A stretch of DNA of 64,000 nucleotides from Cantharellus purpuraceus (GCA_025174535.1 JALBUN010000034.1:474501-538500), one strand, 5' to 3'; positions 1 through 12,402 are shown, numbered from the stretch's first letter. Notes: a model not told the origin generated them from the sequence alone. Made by a program: numbers and translations.

Positions 1-492
1 ATAGTGACACCAAATCCAAGTGATATCCTTTCTATCCAGAGTATGGATACCAAAACGGATATGGGAGTGGGAGTGATGGCTACAGAGGTACTGCATAACG
101 CCTAAAAGTGAGGTGCTGGCGATGGAAACGTGCACATAAAACCCAGAAAGAGTCGAACACGATGAGAAGGGTCCCAATACCAAAAAAAAAAATTGGGAGA
201 ACAGTGGGAATGATATGGGTAATGCGAGGCGGCTGTGAGCGGACCGCAGTGAGCCCTCAACTGGGAGAACGATAAGATGAACCCGGTTCCCTTTGACAGA
301 GTAGGCAAGCGCCCTCAAGCGCACAAGAAGGACGTGGGAGAGACGCGCCTCTAGTAGGGCAGAATGCCAAAGTAGACGCCGAGGTGAGAAAGGACCGCGT
401 CGCTTCTTGCCGTTGCTTTGCAGCGCCTCTGGGCAGGCGTTCCTGTGCTCCCCACGTCTCTGTTCTCACGCGCGCAGTTATCGGGTAAGGCT
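1..492. other. Left-edge stretch without a recognised gene
   Basis: This is the region downstream of the Ras-family gene. The open frames here do not resemble a protein family and carry no convincing splice pattern. It probably holds the 3' untranslated region of the minus-strand GTPase and spacer. Confidence 0.4.
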
Positions 493-1272
493 TCATATGA
501 TGATACAGCCATTGCCATTCCTTGGTCTGCGCTTCTTCACTTCCGATTCATCGCGATGGGGATAGCGTGTAAGCATCTGACGGACCAAATCTTCAAAGAC
601 ATCGTCCACATGCCAATTACGTTTGGCAGACGTTTCGTAAAAGGGGAGGCTCCAACTGCGACTTAGCGCTTGGATATGGGAACGGTGTACTTCGCGTTCA
701 GCAGTGAGGTCGGATTTTGTGCCAACAACTACGATAGGAATAGACGTCGAGGTGCCTTTCACCCGATATATTTGTTGTCGAAGGGTTTCCACCTCGCGAA
801 GAGACGCTTCTTGCGTAAGGCTGCAGCGGGATGAGTGTCGCCAATGAGCCTGGTAGACAGAAAAGCTAACCTAAAGACAAGGATGAATCCATCGGCTTTT
901 TTTATGTAAAATTCATTCAGTGCAGTGAACTGCTCCGCCCCTGCGGTGTCTGTAACTTCGAGCTAAGATAGGAGACATATAAGACGAGACAGTATGGCGT
1001 CACACGAACACACTCACAGAAGTGAGCACGTTGTCGACCTTAAGCTGCCGTCGATATGCCTCTGCACGAATGCTGAGAAAGAGTAGCGTGCAATGTGACC
1101 TATACTAACCTTCGATCGTTGGATCGTAACTATCGAGGAAGACGGCGCGAACCCAGCGAACGGTGAGCGCGCTCTTGCCTACACCACCAGCTATAAAATA
1201 AATGAGTGCTATTTTGCCCACTGAGAATGATGTGGACGTACCACCTAAGACAACACTGGTAAACTGACGCAT
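493..1272 (-). CDS. Ras-family small GTPase (Ras/Rap/Rsr1-like)
   Basis: A membrane-anchored GTP switch. Splicing five exons (1272-1242, 1190-1110, 1061-1018, 962-871, 820-493) gives about 191 residues, the usual Ras size. The P-loop reads GAGGVGKS, the effector loop YDPTIE, the G3 motif DTAGAEQF, the G4 motif GTKSDL and the G5 motif ETSAK. The C-terminus is a CaaX box, CIII, so prenylation is expected; the leucine-like last residue points to geranylgeranylation (inference). The G3 motif has Ala where Ras has Gln61; Rap/Rsr1 proteins also lack Gln there, so intrinsic hydrolysis may be low. The exact subfamily is uncertain. The start lies 131 bp from the start of the divergent cyclophilin gene. 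Confidence 0.9.
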
Positions 1273-1403
1273 GAGAGTGAATGAGTGGGGACAAGCTGGG
1301 AGGAGCTAAGATCTCAGAGTCCCATCCATATCAATTCGGAGTTAGCCAGCGAGCGGTACAGCATTGATACTGCGCGCCTGGAACTGCCCGACTTGCCTCT
1401 TAC
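1273..1403. promoter_or_regulatory. Shared divergent promoter, Ras-like GTPase / cyclophilin
   Basis: Only 131 bp separate two head-to-head start codons (1272 minus, 1404 plus), so both promoters must lie here or overlap the genes. No TATA box is obvious. Inferred from layout alone. Confidence 0.45.
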
Positions 1404-2703
1404 ATGAATCCTCGCGTCTTTTTCGACTTTGCGTTAGACACAACTCCCATCGGAAGGTATTTAATCCAACGTATTCTTTAAAGCTATTCATAATGCCTTC
1501 ACAGGGTTATCTTTGAGCTCTTCGCAGATACTGCACCTAAAACTACAGAAAAGTCTGGTTTTCAATTGACTATCGTGATGTTTTCTTAACAAATTATGTC
1601 TCTAGTTTCCGTGCATTATGTACGGGAGAGAGAGGTCTATCTCCCAAGTCAGAGTCACCACTTTATTACAAGAACTCGATCATACATCGCTCCATCGCTA
1701 ACTTCATGATCCAAGGCGGAGGTTAGGAAGTTTCCGTACTCTCACACTGTCGTGCTTTGACCCCTATTTGACGGCCAGACTTCACCAAGCGTAACGGGCT
1801 CGGTGGCGAGTCAATTTATGGCGCACCATTCGAGGACGAGGATTTGTCACGTGAAGTTGACTCTGAAGGGTGCAGTTCATCGAATCATTAGGTATTTACC
1901 CCTGCTCACTGACCCCGATCAGATTGCTCGTCATGGCAAACCGTGGACCCAACACGTGTGCACAGTCTTTCTGTCATTTTAAACACCCATTAATTATTGT
2001 TGAAGGAATGGCTCCCAATTCTTCATCACACTACGCCCATGTCCACATTTAAACGGCAAGCATGTCGTCTTTGGCCGCATAGTACGCGGATTCGAGGACG
2101 CTGTCCAAAAGATTGCTGCTGTGCCCACTGATGATAGGGATAGACCTTCACGGCCAGTCGTCATTGTTAACTCTGGTGAACTCGAACGAAGAAAGGCGCC
2201 AGTTGTGAAACGTGCATCATCCAGATCCATATCTCCGGACAACTCAGAAGGTCGTGGACGTGAACATAAGAAGAAGAAGCACCGGCATCGTTCTGTTTCA
2301 CCTTCTGTTTCAGAGACAGGCAGTGAACCTGACCGGAAACGCGAGCTCAAGTCAAAACGACATTCCAAGTCAAAGTCTAACAGAAAACCTCGAAAGGACG
2401 ACTCTTCATCTCACCCACCCGTTCCGCACCAGGAAACAGAGGAAGAGTACGACTTGCGCCTGGAGAGAGAGGAGAACGAACGCCTAGAGCTTGACCGCAA
2501 GCTTGAACTCGCTAGATTGCGGGAGAGATTCGCAAAGGAGAAGACGGAAAGAGAGCGGCAAAATAAGGAGAGTGGCGTCGTCAATTACAAAGGTTGGCAA
2601 GAGCCCATTGATTCAACGAGGTCGAGCTTATACGTCACATTGTCTAGGTCGTGGTAGAATGAAGTATGTAGATCCTGAAACAGTGAGAAGGCGTGGAGAT
2701 TAG
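1404..2703 (+). CDS. Cyclophilin with C-terminal arginine/serine-rich domain
   Basis: A peptidyl-prolyl cis-trans isomerase of the SR-cyclophilin type (human PPIG-like), expected in the nucleus with the splicing machinery. The catalytic domain is complete once introns are removed: [21 protein letters not shown] (the catalytic Arg, Phe and Gln lie here), [14 protein letters not shown] and [10 protein letters not shown]. The residue matching Trp121 of cyclophilin A is His, as in other SR-cyclophilins. After about residue 175 come [19 protein letters not shown] and a charged coiled-coil-like stretch, and the end reads [12 protein letters not shown]. The unspliced frame seems broken around 1860-2060, but two ordinary GT-AG introns there (one within the codon for T of PNTNGS) restore it exactly. 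Confidence 0.93.
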
Positions 2704-3026
2704 AAAGCTTGGGCATCTCGGTTCTCTCTGGTCATACCTGCATCGCTTTACAAATACCACAACAAAAGGAAGGAGAATGAGGCTAAGAGGTACCCAAGAC
2801 TTTGTATGTACACTTCTTTTGATCGATCGAGTGAGCGTAGTGTATGGCGCATTGGGTCGTAGAATGGAGGGGGACCGAGTCTGTACGAGAGAAGAGACGG
2901 GACGAATAACAAAAGAGAAGGGATAGACAATGAATTAGGTAGTATTTTGAGCGGTTAGGAAGGACGGTGACACAAAGGTGGTCTTCGGAACTCGAATAAT
3001 CCATATAGTCCGACTGTTTGTTGAGA

Positions 3027-5083
3027 TTAAACAGCAATTTGCGCCACCTTCTCAGTGGCTTGTTCCAATGTTGAGTCCGAGTTCTTTCCACCTTCATCCT
3101 TCGAGCTCGACGACTGCGCCTCTTTCGGGCTCTGCACACCTGGTCCATCAGCTACCTCTGTGGCCTTCTTTGCCGCATTCGCAAAGCTGAATGCTGGCCG
3201 TACGGTAGCGCTCGCTGGGGGAGATGAAGATTTACGTGGTACAGGCGGGGCTCGTGTCGAAGCTTGGTGAGATATTTCGCGTGGTAGGGGGTGAGGATGT
3301 TCTCCACCGCGTGCAGTAGGTTGACGCGACGTCTCCCGAGAAAGGGGTGGTCGCGCCAGCGTAGTAGACGCCTCATCTCGCTCTTTAGCGAGACGTTCCT
3401 CAACCTCCCTCTCACGCGCTGACACATCGACAGGTCTATAATAAGGGGTCCAGTGAGACTGTGATTAGATGATAAAGAAGTAAGCTTACTTCGCTGTGCC
3501 GAAGGGGTTGGCTTTTGAACCTGCGGGGAAAGCAGAACCTTGAGATGGGGAGGCGAGCGGGGTGGAGACAGTTGACCCTGTCCCTGAGCGTGGAAGCAAT
3601 TCCAGTTTCTTACGGGCAAGCTGTGGGGTTGGCGGGGTCGAACTTGTTGCTAAAAATTAAGGGTTCAGCGGCTTACAGTTGGTTCAAGGAGAAAGAGTGT
3701 GCTTACGCGACCGCTCGTAACTGCTTCGCCTCTGCGTGCCAGGCGCTGGTCTCACCCGTGAACGCCAATCACCTTCCTCTGCGGCCGGTGGAGTTGCCGT
3801 ACCACTTCCATGGCCACTCGTGCTCCGTTCTGCGAAGCCGGAGCCAAACTTGCGGCCAACACTCCCTGACTCACTTCCAGATGGGCTGGGGCGAAATTTG
3901 GAACCTTTTGTCCACGTCTCTTCAGTATCCGCAGCGCCACTACTCTCTAGGGCTCCAAATCCACGCCGGCTCTCGCGCTCGCGCTCCGGAGGCGGGAGTG
4001 GCCCACGGCTGCTTCGCCAGTCTCCGTTCAGTTCTGGCCGTTCGCGGTCACGGTCTGTATCAGCGCTTGGGACGAAACGGGCTCCGCGTCGCGGGCCGTC
4101 GTCATCTCCTGCTGTCGGACCATCACGGAATCCAAACCCGTGACCACCGCGACCACCACCACGGGGTGGCGGTTCAGAGGAAGGGAGAGGACCTTCGCGC
4201 CGCCAACTGCCCATGAACTTATCGTCATCAAAACCTCCGCCCCCACTACCAAAGCGGTCACGGTCGCGCTCCTTTGCTGTAGGAAAATTAGATGCGGCAG
4301 AGTACCAAGGCAATGAGACATACGTGGCTCTGCAACGTTGACACGAACAGTACGATGTGAGAGGGTCTGATAGAGAGCATCAATCTAAGTTGACGACAAT
4401 TAAGATGCTGACGCACCGAGCCCGACTTTGCAAGTGCGTCTTTGAGACCGTCAAGTTCGACGAATTCGACATAACCAAATCCTTTTGGTTTCCCCTCTCT
4501 ATCAGTAATGATCTTCACCGAGACAGTCTGGCGAGAAGTAAGTCACCAATCCCTGACAGAAAAGAGGGCTCTTACCTTGTGGGGTGCAAAAAATTCCTCA
4601 AGCTCCATATCAGACATGTCAAAAGCCAAATTGCCGACGAAGGCAGTATAGGGTGGGCTCGTGGGAAGGGGGACATCTTCTCTGGGAGGGAGAGGGGCAC
4701 GATCAGCTGTACCATAAAACAAATAAGTAGTGATAGAACACAAGCAAGAGTAAGCGCGCGCACGTCGAGAGGAGAAATCCGAGCGTCCGAATTCTCTGGC
4801 CCGCTCCTCATCGGTGCGGGGGGCAGCTGGAGACGCGATGTTAATTATAACAAGAGATGATCTTTGTTGTACTCACGTGCAGAGGGTAAAGCATCCATCT
4901 CATCTGCCCACGATCCTAGGGCTGCCGGGAGATGATTAAAAAAGGAGACGAGACATGGGAATGGCACACACCATTATCCACTAGAAACTCATTAAGCGAC
5001 ATCTTTTGGCCTTTCTTGGGAGCTGTATATGAGTTGTCGGTGAGAAAGACGGCGAGTACAAGAGTGGTCGAAGACGTACCCAT
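3027..5083 (-). CDS. Translation initiation factor eIF4B
   Basis: The eIF4B orthologue (yeast Tif3), which stimulates eIF4A helicase during mRNA scanning in the cytoplasm. Exon 1 is only ATGG; joined to the next exon it gives MAPKKGQKMSLNEFL, the typical fungal eIF4B start. A single RRM follows, with AFVGNLAFDMSDMELEEFF as RNP2 side and GFGYVEF as RNP1. The central part is rich in R, D and G (GGGRGGHGFGFRDGP), followed by RKKLELLPRS-type repeats, KPVDVSAREREVEERL and an acidic, low-complexity tail ending VAQIAV. Lengths and order fit the family. The long open frames on the other strand around 3.5-4.2 kb are shadows of the Arg/Gly-rich part. Confidence 0.9.
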
Positions 5084-5988
5084 GATTGTAGAGGTTGTTG
5101 TGGTTGGGAATCAAAGGTAGTTTAGTGCGCCAAAAATTATTCGGAGTATGGAACTGGTAAGCCTTAGTATACACTTCGGATGATGTAAGCAACAGCTTGT
5201 GCCAAGGTTCCAAAAGACAATCACCTGCACCGTTCTTACTTATTGCACGGAAATACGTTACATGCTTACACGGTGCTGCAGCGCTGCAACGTTGCTGCTG
5301 CTACGTATGGGGAAGACGCTAACGCATTTCTCGGGAACCCATCATGAAACATGATATCACAGCGATACCTGGGGACCGGGGTTGCAACCCTGAAGCCACG
5401 AGAGGTAGTACATTAAGAGAACAGGCTACAAGCCTTGGCATGCCATCGATCAACTTCGGAGGTCACGCACCCTGGCACTTAAATGACTCGAGAGCATAAC
5501 CCTTTATAGCTCGAAGACCCAAAATATTGTGAGCAATATACTGGTATGAATAGTGCTGATTCGGTTCGGCTTGTTCAAGTGACGTTGCACCAATATACGG
5601 CAGTCAATTAGGAGTCTCCCTGTCAACTATTCCAGGTCGTGTGACGATTCCTGGCCAAAGCTATGCAGTTTCAAATCGTCCGCACTTGTCAAGCAGCGGC
5701 AATATTCGTGTTATCTTATGACGTTGCCTATGTTTAGAATACTTTGCCGAGAGTTGTAGCTGTACTACTGAAGTGCAGTATTATCCTTCAGTACAGGCAT
5801 ACTCGTGACAAGATGAACTAGCAATTGTTAGTACTCTATACAATTTATCTCACTGTAAGGCACCACTTCCCAAGTCTCTTACTTTAAATTCGTGTAAAAA
5901 AAAAATCCTTCTGCCTACGACTTTGATCTGTATACTTTCTGAGTTGAGGAGTAATTGCGAGCTTCGCAAGCTCTGCTGCAAAAGTCCA
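5084..5988. other. Gene-poor stretch between eIF4B and tRNA-Thr
   Basis: About 900 bp with no frame I can assign. It should contain the eIF4B promoter at its left end (transcription to the left). No repeat or mobile element was recognised. Confidence 0.4.
5980..5983 (-). terminator. RNA polymerase III T-run terminator of tRNA-Thr
   Basis: On the minus strand a TTTT run begins six bases past the 3' end of the tRNA, the normal position for a Pol III terminator. Confidence 0.6.
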
Positions 5989-6076
5989 TGCCTCCTGGCC
6001 GATTTGAACGACCGACCTCGTCATCTTCCTGCATGGGAGTACTAGTGACGCGCTCTACCAACTGAGCTAAGAAGGC
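5989..6076 (-). tRNA. tRNA-Thr (anticodon AGU) with a 15-nt intron
   Basis: An 88-nt gene folding as a full cloverleaf. The acceptor stem pairs GCCTTCT with AGGAGGC (one G-U), the D arm is GCTC/GAGC around AGTTGGTA, the anticodon stem is CGTCA/TGACG and the T arm is GGTCG/CGGCC around TTCAAAT. The anticodon AGT (6043-6041) sits in loop CTAGTA..A, interrupted after position 37 by a 15-nt intron (6039-6025), the canonical site for eukaryotic nuclear tRNA introns. A34 would be edited to inosine. CCA is not encoded, as expected. Confidence 0.9.
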
Positions 6077-6272
6077 GACGGCATGAGGTCCGATGCACAC
6101 CTATACGAGCTCCGCAGGAAAGTACCTGACACGTGACAGTCACGACGACCTACTGTATAACATAGACAGATCGCCAATCAACTCGCCCATCCTTGCACTC
6201 TCCATAAAACAGTGCCACAATATTTGGAGTAACATCTTTGATAATACTTGTTGACCCGAAACCTATTCCTGT

Positions 6273-7789
6273 ATGGACCTGCCCCTTCCTTTATCGGAAT
6301 ATAGACGATACGGTCGACAGATAATTATGGATGGTATTGGTCTATCAGGTGTGAGAGCTTCCCGCACAGGTAGATCTCGCTAATACAGGTCACAAAGGTC
6401 AACTGAAATTGCGCGAGTCTTCCGTAATCGTAGTTGGAGCTGGTGGTCTTGGTTGTCCGGCACTGCAGCATTTGGCTGCAGCAGGTGTAGGTTATCGTCA
6501 ATTCTGTCATGCTATTAGAACTTAATCACCAACTCTTATGCCTACAGGGACGATCGCCATTGTAGATCATGACACGGTTGATATCTCGAATCTTCAAAGG
6601 CAAATATTGCACACGGAAAAGAGGATTGGCATGTCTAAAGCCCGTTCCGCAGAGCTCGCCATTAAAGAGTCCGGCTTCAACTAGTTTGTTGTTTTCAGAC
6701 TAGTACTTACTCTTGCTGAAGGATCAACTCGAAAACCAACGTCATCACGCACAACGTCTCCCTTACAGCAGCAAACGCTCATAGCATACTCTCACCCTAT
6801 GACGTCGTTTTGGACTGCACGGATAATGCACCTTCACGTTATCTACTGTCAGATGTCTCTGTGGCTCTCGGGAAACCCCTCGTTAGCGGTGCTGCGATGA
6901 AATTTGATGGTCAACTCTGCACGTACAATCTTAACAATGACGGACCTTGCTACCGATGTCTGTATCCACAACCGCCAGCTATGGAGACTGTTGGAACATG
7001 CGAGGAGACTGGTGTGCTGGGCGTCGTTACAGGAACCGTTGGGACCCTACAGGCTCTGGAGTGTCTCAAAATTCTCACGGGCCTTCACGGTACGCTTCAA
7101 ATTTACATGTTCTAGGTTCCACATGCAAACATTGTTGTATAGATGAGCGTCCTTCACTCCTCATATTTTCAGCATTAGCAACTCCGCCTTTTCGCACTGC
7201 CAAGTTACGAAGCAGGCGGCCCACATGTCCCGCTTGTGGCGAGGATGGAAAGAAGATCGGCAAAGTAGAGGAAATTGATTATGTCGCCTTTTGTGGTGGA
7301 CGCACGCCAGATTTCGAAACCACTGGCTTACAACCGGGTCAACCTGGCCATCGAATTTACGGAAAAGTGCGACTGTCACCGTTACGTATAGATGGTTGCT
7401 CGAGTGATGCTGACGCTATTTTTGCGGCATGCAGGACTTGCAAGAAGCGATGAGAGACGAACGGGCACGTATCATTGACGTGCGCTCTCCCACTGAGTTT
7501 GGCATTTGTCACCTTCCGACATCAATCAGTATGTCTTCCTCCCATCCACTGTTCTTGTCCCTCACATCTCTGTACAGATGTCCCTTTATCTGAGCTTGTC
7601 GCCAATCCTGCAGCATACGTTGATAACGCTCCAGCCTCACAAACTTTTGTTGTATGCCGCTTAGGGAACGACTCGCAAATTGCTGCAGATGCATTGAGAT
7701 CTGTAGCTGCTGGACACCCAATAAAAGACCTAATAGGAGGGTTAAGAGGCTGGAGTCGTGATGTAGACACAGATTTCCCGGTATATTAG
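6273..7789 (+). CDS. UBA4: Uba4/MOCS3: ThiF-type E1 with rhodanese domain
   Basis: Activates the ubiquitin-like sulphur carriers Urm1 (tRNA wobble thiolation, urmylation) and MOCS2A (molybdopterin synthesis). The adenylation domain shows [32 protein letters not shown], an aspartate-rich [10 protein letters not shown] and the zinc-type CYRCLYP and CPACG pairs; the catalytic-cysteine segment reads [11 protein letters not shown]. The C-terminal rhodanese domain has [16 protein letters not shown] and active loop CRLGNDSQ with the persulphide-forming Cys. At least four short introns are needed. The first Met gives a start directly before the [11 protein letters not shown] motif; homologues often have a short extra N-terminus, so an upstream exon is possible. 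Convergent with the next gene, 80 bp between stops. Confidence 0.9.
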
Positions 7790-7869
7790 TGCCACTTGCT
7801 TTCTTCACATCTAGGTACTTTCAATGTAATAAGGATTGTATGGTCTTGGACATTTAATCACCAGGCCCA

Positions 7870-9167
7870 TCAGCTCACGAGTCCATCCACCCTGGGATTG
7901 CCGAAACTTGACAGAAGACTCATATGTGTAATCCTTCTTATCTCATCTTTAGAAAGACCCAGTCCCAAAGGAGGTGCAGCCATAAGCAGAGCATACTCCC
8001 CGAGCAGCGAATTTCGGAATGGCAAAATATCATCTGTCTAGAAATCTCATCAGTTTTCGTAAAGGTGCATCTCCCCAAGATTACGAACGCAGATGGCTAT
8101 AGGATGGTCATGTTCAAGGTAGTAACGAATGTGGTGTGCTTCGATAGACTTCACCGTTTTACAGCTACATACAACGTCAATATTCTCGAGCACTATGAAT
8201 TCATAGTTTGAAGATGAACCGTACAGAAGGTTGGATGTGAGACAAATCTCGATTGGAATTTTCTCTCGCAGTACAACTTCACGTGCCTCTGAAGAAAGAA
8301 ACGTAGCATGTCCGAGACGTGATGGACCAAACGACAATAGCATGTGGGTATCTTCCTCGGTGTTATCTAGAGTCTAGAAAATTAAGTGTTGATCAAGGTC
8401 ACACTGGTGTGGTGTGAAATGTCTTACCTCGGCGATATGTAAAGTATTCCTCAACCCAGCTTCTTTAGCCCGTCTAAAGTAAGGTAAAAACATGGACATG
8501 TTTCCTGCCTAGGTGATAGCGCAGGCTATTATTAACAAGTCGCATCAGACTGATGTCAATTAACACGAACCGTAGGATCACCACACAAGTCGAGTCCGAC
8601 TACTCTTCTCCCCTGCTGCTTCAGCAAAATTGCCAAATCGACACACTCGTGGACATCCTCAAGGGTCATTCTGCGGTCTATGCTGACCAACAGTGCAGCA
8701 GTCTCTGGAGGGTACTTTTCCAACTCATCAAGCACTGTCACCAGATACTCCTCGCGCGTCATCTGGCTTGTCTTGCGGGGCGTAGTGCGCAGTTCCATAT
8801 ATTGACATTGGGAAGGAATACCTTCAGATGCGGGCAGGAGGAAATAGGATAGGACCTCGCGTGTAACGATGGCAAGCGCTCGAGCGGAAGAGGTCAACGC
8901 GTATATGGCAGGAAACAGACTAAAGAAGTCGCCAATGAAATTCAGTTCGACGCCACGCTCCAGTGTCTCCAGCCCTTTGGACACAGTGTGCGATAGAGCC
9001 TTGTTATCTGCCGTGCTTTCACGGGCAAGCTCCTGGAGGCAGGGTAGAGGTATAGACCCATTCAGGTGAGCGTGCAGCTCCGCTTTCGGTAGATCTTGCA
9101 AAAACTTAATCTGAGACTCAGATAGTGAATTGAGAGCGTTTGCTACCAGATCGTTCATAACGGCCAT
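7870..9167 (-). CDS. Adenosine deaminase-like protein (ADAL / N6-methyl-AMP deaminase type)
   Basis: A cytosolic metal-dependent purine deaminase. The N-terminus has the metal-binding AELHAHLNGS motif; then QYMELRTTPR, VVGLDLCGDP, LRNTLHIAE, GHATFL, CLTSNLL, an HHIRYYLEHDHPIAIC segment and TDDILPFRNSLLGEYALL, the complete order of ADA/ADAL catalytic blocks (HxH, the Glu/His pair, and the Asp-Asp). Five exons join in frame with ordinary GT-AG introns, including one that falls inside the TSNLL-CKT segment. The spacing and the TTPR and LHIAE motifs resemble ADAL, which acts on N6-methyl-AMP, more than classical adenosine deaminase; this substrate call is inference. Head-to-head with Med25, 111 bp between starts. 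Confidence 0.88.
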
Positions 9168-9278
9168 CGAGAACGAATGGTAGCTGTCTGCGTTGTTGCA
9201 TGACTATTACTAGCGCACACCTCCGCTCTTGTGATCTGGTTCCGCGGCGCTTGGTGGCTGCCGCTTCACACCCTGAGG
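9168..9278. promoter_or_regulatory. Shared divergent promoter, ADAL / Med25
   Basis: A 111-bp gap between two divergent start codons. No core-promoter element stands out; assigned by position. Confidence 0.4.
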
Positions 9279-12200
9279 ATGGCTGATGTGCGACAAGAGG
9301 TACTCGTTGTTTGGCTCGTGGAGTCATCCGTAACTCTATTGCATGAATGGAATGACGTCCTGAATACTTACATCCCCCCTCTGCTGCATCGTATGGCTCC
9401 AAACAATGTCCCTACATGGAGCGAGCACGTAAGTTCCTACTTGACACACTTGAGACCATCACTCACCAATATCCCAGCTTCCTGTAGGGTTCGTGGCTTA
9501 TTCAGATTCGTATGTGCATCCAAACCCCATACTTGCGAGACGTTACTTCTCGCCACTTCGCCAAATCACAGCGGAGCTATACGAGGCACCTGCGAGCTTT
9601 GGGATAGGTCGCACAGCATCGGGCGGTCACAGGGGAATGGCTGTCCTCGAAGGATATACAGCTGTTTTAGAGGTCAGAGAATGTCTTTGAATAGCAGTGG
9701 TTTTTGTTGAGACCATTGTGAATAGATGTTTGATGCTGCTAGTGAAACACGGCAGCCGCTTCGACCGCATTCAACGAATGAGGCTCGGCCGGAGGTGCCT
9801 CTGAAGGAACCCATTTACTACTTGATCCATGTCGCGTCTTCACCTCCTAATGATGCCATAAAACCGTCGTGGAATACTAACCCTGCCTTGGATGAAGTAT
9901 CATGGAATTCTCTACCGTCAGAACTACTAAAGGTTTGATCTGTGACTTTATGGTGTCCTTGCGTTTATTTCTCCCAATACTATAGCGAAAGATTAAGCTC
10001 AACATGATCCTTACCCGACCGATACCGGAGTTGCTGGATCTCCACAAACATGTAAATTCATTTCCCAGACAGCCTGGATGATTGTGACTAAAATACTACT
10101 AGATCTCTCGCTTGCCGGATCCTCCTTGGTTAGCCCTTATCAAGCCATCTCACAGGTTATTATTTTCAGGCCTGCCACCCAAAGATTCGAAAATAGGCAA
10201 GTCAGTTCGTGAATATGCGTGCTTCCATACTGAAGTATTACCATGTACACAGTCCCACAGAAGCGTGCGGCCACGGACAAAGCCGAAAACCCACATCAGC
10301 CTCGTCCATTATCACAGGACCAAGGGGCGCACCCACCTTCGAAAACCACCATACCAGTGACGCCGCCAGCCTCGGGTGTCACCAATCCGTCTTCGTCTGG
10401 CGTGGCTTCGGTGCAGCCGTCAAATCCTCCTCAACCGCAACCGCAACCACAACCGCCGCATCCGCAACCTCACCTGCAACAGCCGCAACCACAACCGCAA
10501 TCTCAGTCTCAACCTCAAGCACAACAATCCCAGCCTCAACCCCAGCCTCAATCGCAATCTCAACCTCAGCCTCAACCCCCACCTCAGTCTCAACCCCAAC
10601 CTCAACCTCAACCTCAACCTCAATCTCAACTTCAACCTCAACTTCAACCTCAACCCCAGCCTCAGCCTCATCCACAGCCACAGCCACATACACATCCTCA
10701 GCCACATCCCCAATCGTCGCAGCCTCACGTCACTCCTAATGTTGGGAAAAATATCACCCCCTTGAAGTTGGTAGGCCTACTTCGAGGAATAGACAACGAG
10801 TGCCGCGTTAGATTCCAAGCGATCACCCAAGCACGTGAGGCCGGGAAGCCACAGGCCGAGCTTGATGCAATGCAAGATGTTCTCAACCTGAGGGTCGCAA
10901 ATCGTACAAAACTTTACCAACAGCTGATGCAAATGCAGCAAGCCAGTGGAGGGGGTACTTCGGACCAGCCTGCTCCTGCGTCGAATATTCAACCTGCGGG
11001 GAATGTACCATCTCAGCAAGAGCAGCCTGACGTCTCTATGACTCCACCAAATCTGGCACCTTCCGGCCAGGGTGTTCCGCTTACCAACCCCGGGCCTACG
11101 CCTAATCTTCCGAACAAGAGTTTTTTTCAGAATATGTCTATTTCTTCGCGGTCTGGCATGGAGGCACAGATGCAAAAGATGCTAGCAGAACGTACTCGCC
11201 ATGCGGCTTTGGCTGCTGCACCGCAGACGCAGCCTCAGCCCCCAATGCCAGCCCAAAATTCAATGCCACCAGCGCAAGCTACCCCGGCTATGACCACAAA
11301 CCAGGCGGCTAATCCAGCACCCACAGCTGTCCCAACTATTGCTAGCATAATGACCCCACGAGCGACATATGGTAACTTTGTACGACGCTGGCAAGGCACA
11401 CTCGCATGGCCGAGTCCACGGAAGGAGAACCAGCTCTATATTGCCATGTTCTTTGAACCCAGCGATTTGTATGTGCAGTTCTAAGTTCACGATGTATCCA
11501 TACTCACATAAGGAAGGCGATGTGACTCGTGGCCCAAGAAGTTTACACTTCAGCCTGCGCGAATTGCCTGGAGTATGGCACAGGTTCAGAATTGGAGGAA
11601 AGAATTCAATGCAATTACGGTATTGCTAACCGCGACACCAAAACCAGGAGATGCTGGAAACACTGTTCAGAACCACAACCTTTTCAGCCAATTGAAGGAA
11701 CTCATCCAACAGAAAAATATGGTTCGAATCTTTACTATCCCTTGTCCAATTGGTGGGCATTGTTTCACCCAACTAACTTGACCCTTCGAATTCATTTAGC
11801 TCGCATTTTGCAAGATGGATATTCCAGGTGGGCCTCCGGGAACTGGCATCATAACATTTCCCGTGAGTAACGCTCAAACCGATGCACTCGTCGGCCTGGT
11901 CTTCCATAAGTCGGCGATACCTGCTGCGGTTGTTGGGCCTACCCCGCCTAGCCAAGTTCTGTCTGACCCTGGGACTGCTACGGAGGGGGCGTCAGTGTCA
12001 CAGGCATTGAACATAGGATCTGGACCTAATCCATTACAAAATCTGCCGTCGGAAACGAAAGCATATCTTCAACAGCGGCAAGTGGCGGCACTGGCTGCAT
12101 ATAATCAACAGCAACTTGCGCAACAACAGGCTCAACAAAAAGGACTCATTTCTAACCCTGTTACGTCTTCAGGACAGAAAGTAGGGGGTGCGTTCAACGT

Positions 12201-12402
12201 TGCCCAATTTCTTCAAGGCATGCAACAGCAGACAGATGGCGGGAATCAGATGGGACTAGGAGGAATGAACCTCTCACAGACCCCGACATTACAACAGGTG
12301 CAACATCGCCAGCCTTCGGGATTCAATCCAGGGCAAGCAGGCGGATTCCAGATGTTGCAGTACCCCGTGAATCGGCGACCAGATGATGGACAAAGCCAAT
12401 AA
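9279..12402 (+). CDS. Mediator complex subunit 25 (Med25-like, vWA domain)
   Basis: A nuclear co-activator subunit bridging activators and Mediator. The N-terminal part (residues 1 to about 200) reads as a von Willebrand A-type domain: VLVVWLVESSVTLLHEW, VGFVAYSDSYV, ASGGHRGMAVLEGYTAVLE, YYLIHVASSPP and IKLNMILTRPIPEL. A long Gln/Pro tract made of CAACCT-like hexamers follows (10423-10730), then NITPLKLVGLLRGIDNE with a helical region, KSFFQNMSISS, and a C-terminal PTOV-like segment with RRWQGTLAWPSPRKENQ and DIPGGPPGTGIITFPVSN. The tail is Gln-rich. The frame change near 10215 is explained by an intron with donor GTGAAT and acceptor at 10250. Exon borders after 11480 are less certain. Confidence 0.82.
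10423..10730 (+). repeat. Coding hexamer repeat (Gln-Pro/Gln-Ser tract) in Med25
   Basis: Roughly 300 bp of degenerate CAACCT / CAGCCT / CAATCT hexamers encode alternating QP and QS. Each frame on both strands stays open, which creates long artificial reading frames (Leu/Arg-rich on the minus strand). Length polymorphism between strains is likely. Confidence 0.85.

Noticed and set aside
1860..2060. Apparent frameshift in the cyclophilin catalytic domain
   Set aside because: Two GT-AG introns, the second splitting the Thr codon of PNTNGS, give an exact conserved sequence, so the gene is intact.
10379..10739. Long Leu/Arg-rich and Ala/Val/Glu-rich frames on both strands
   Set aside because: They are alternative readings of the CAACCT hexamer tract in Med25; no family, start or splice support.
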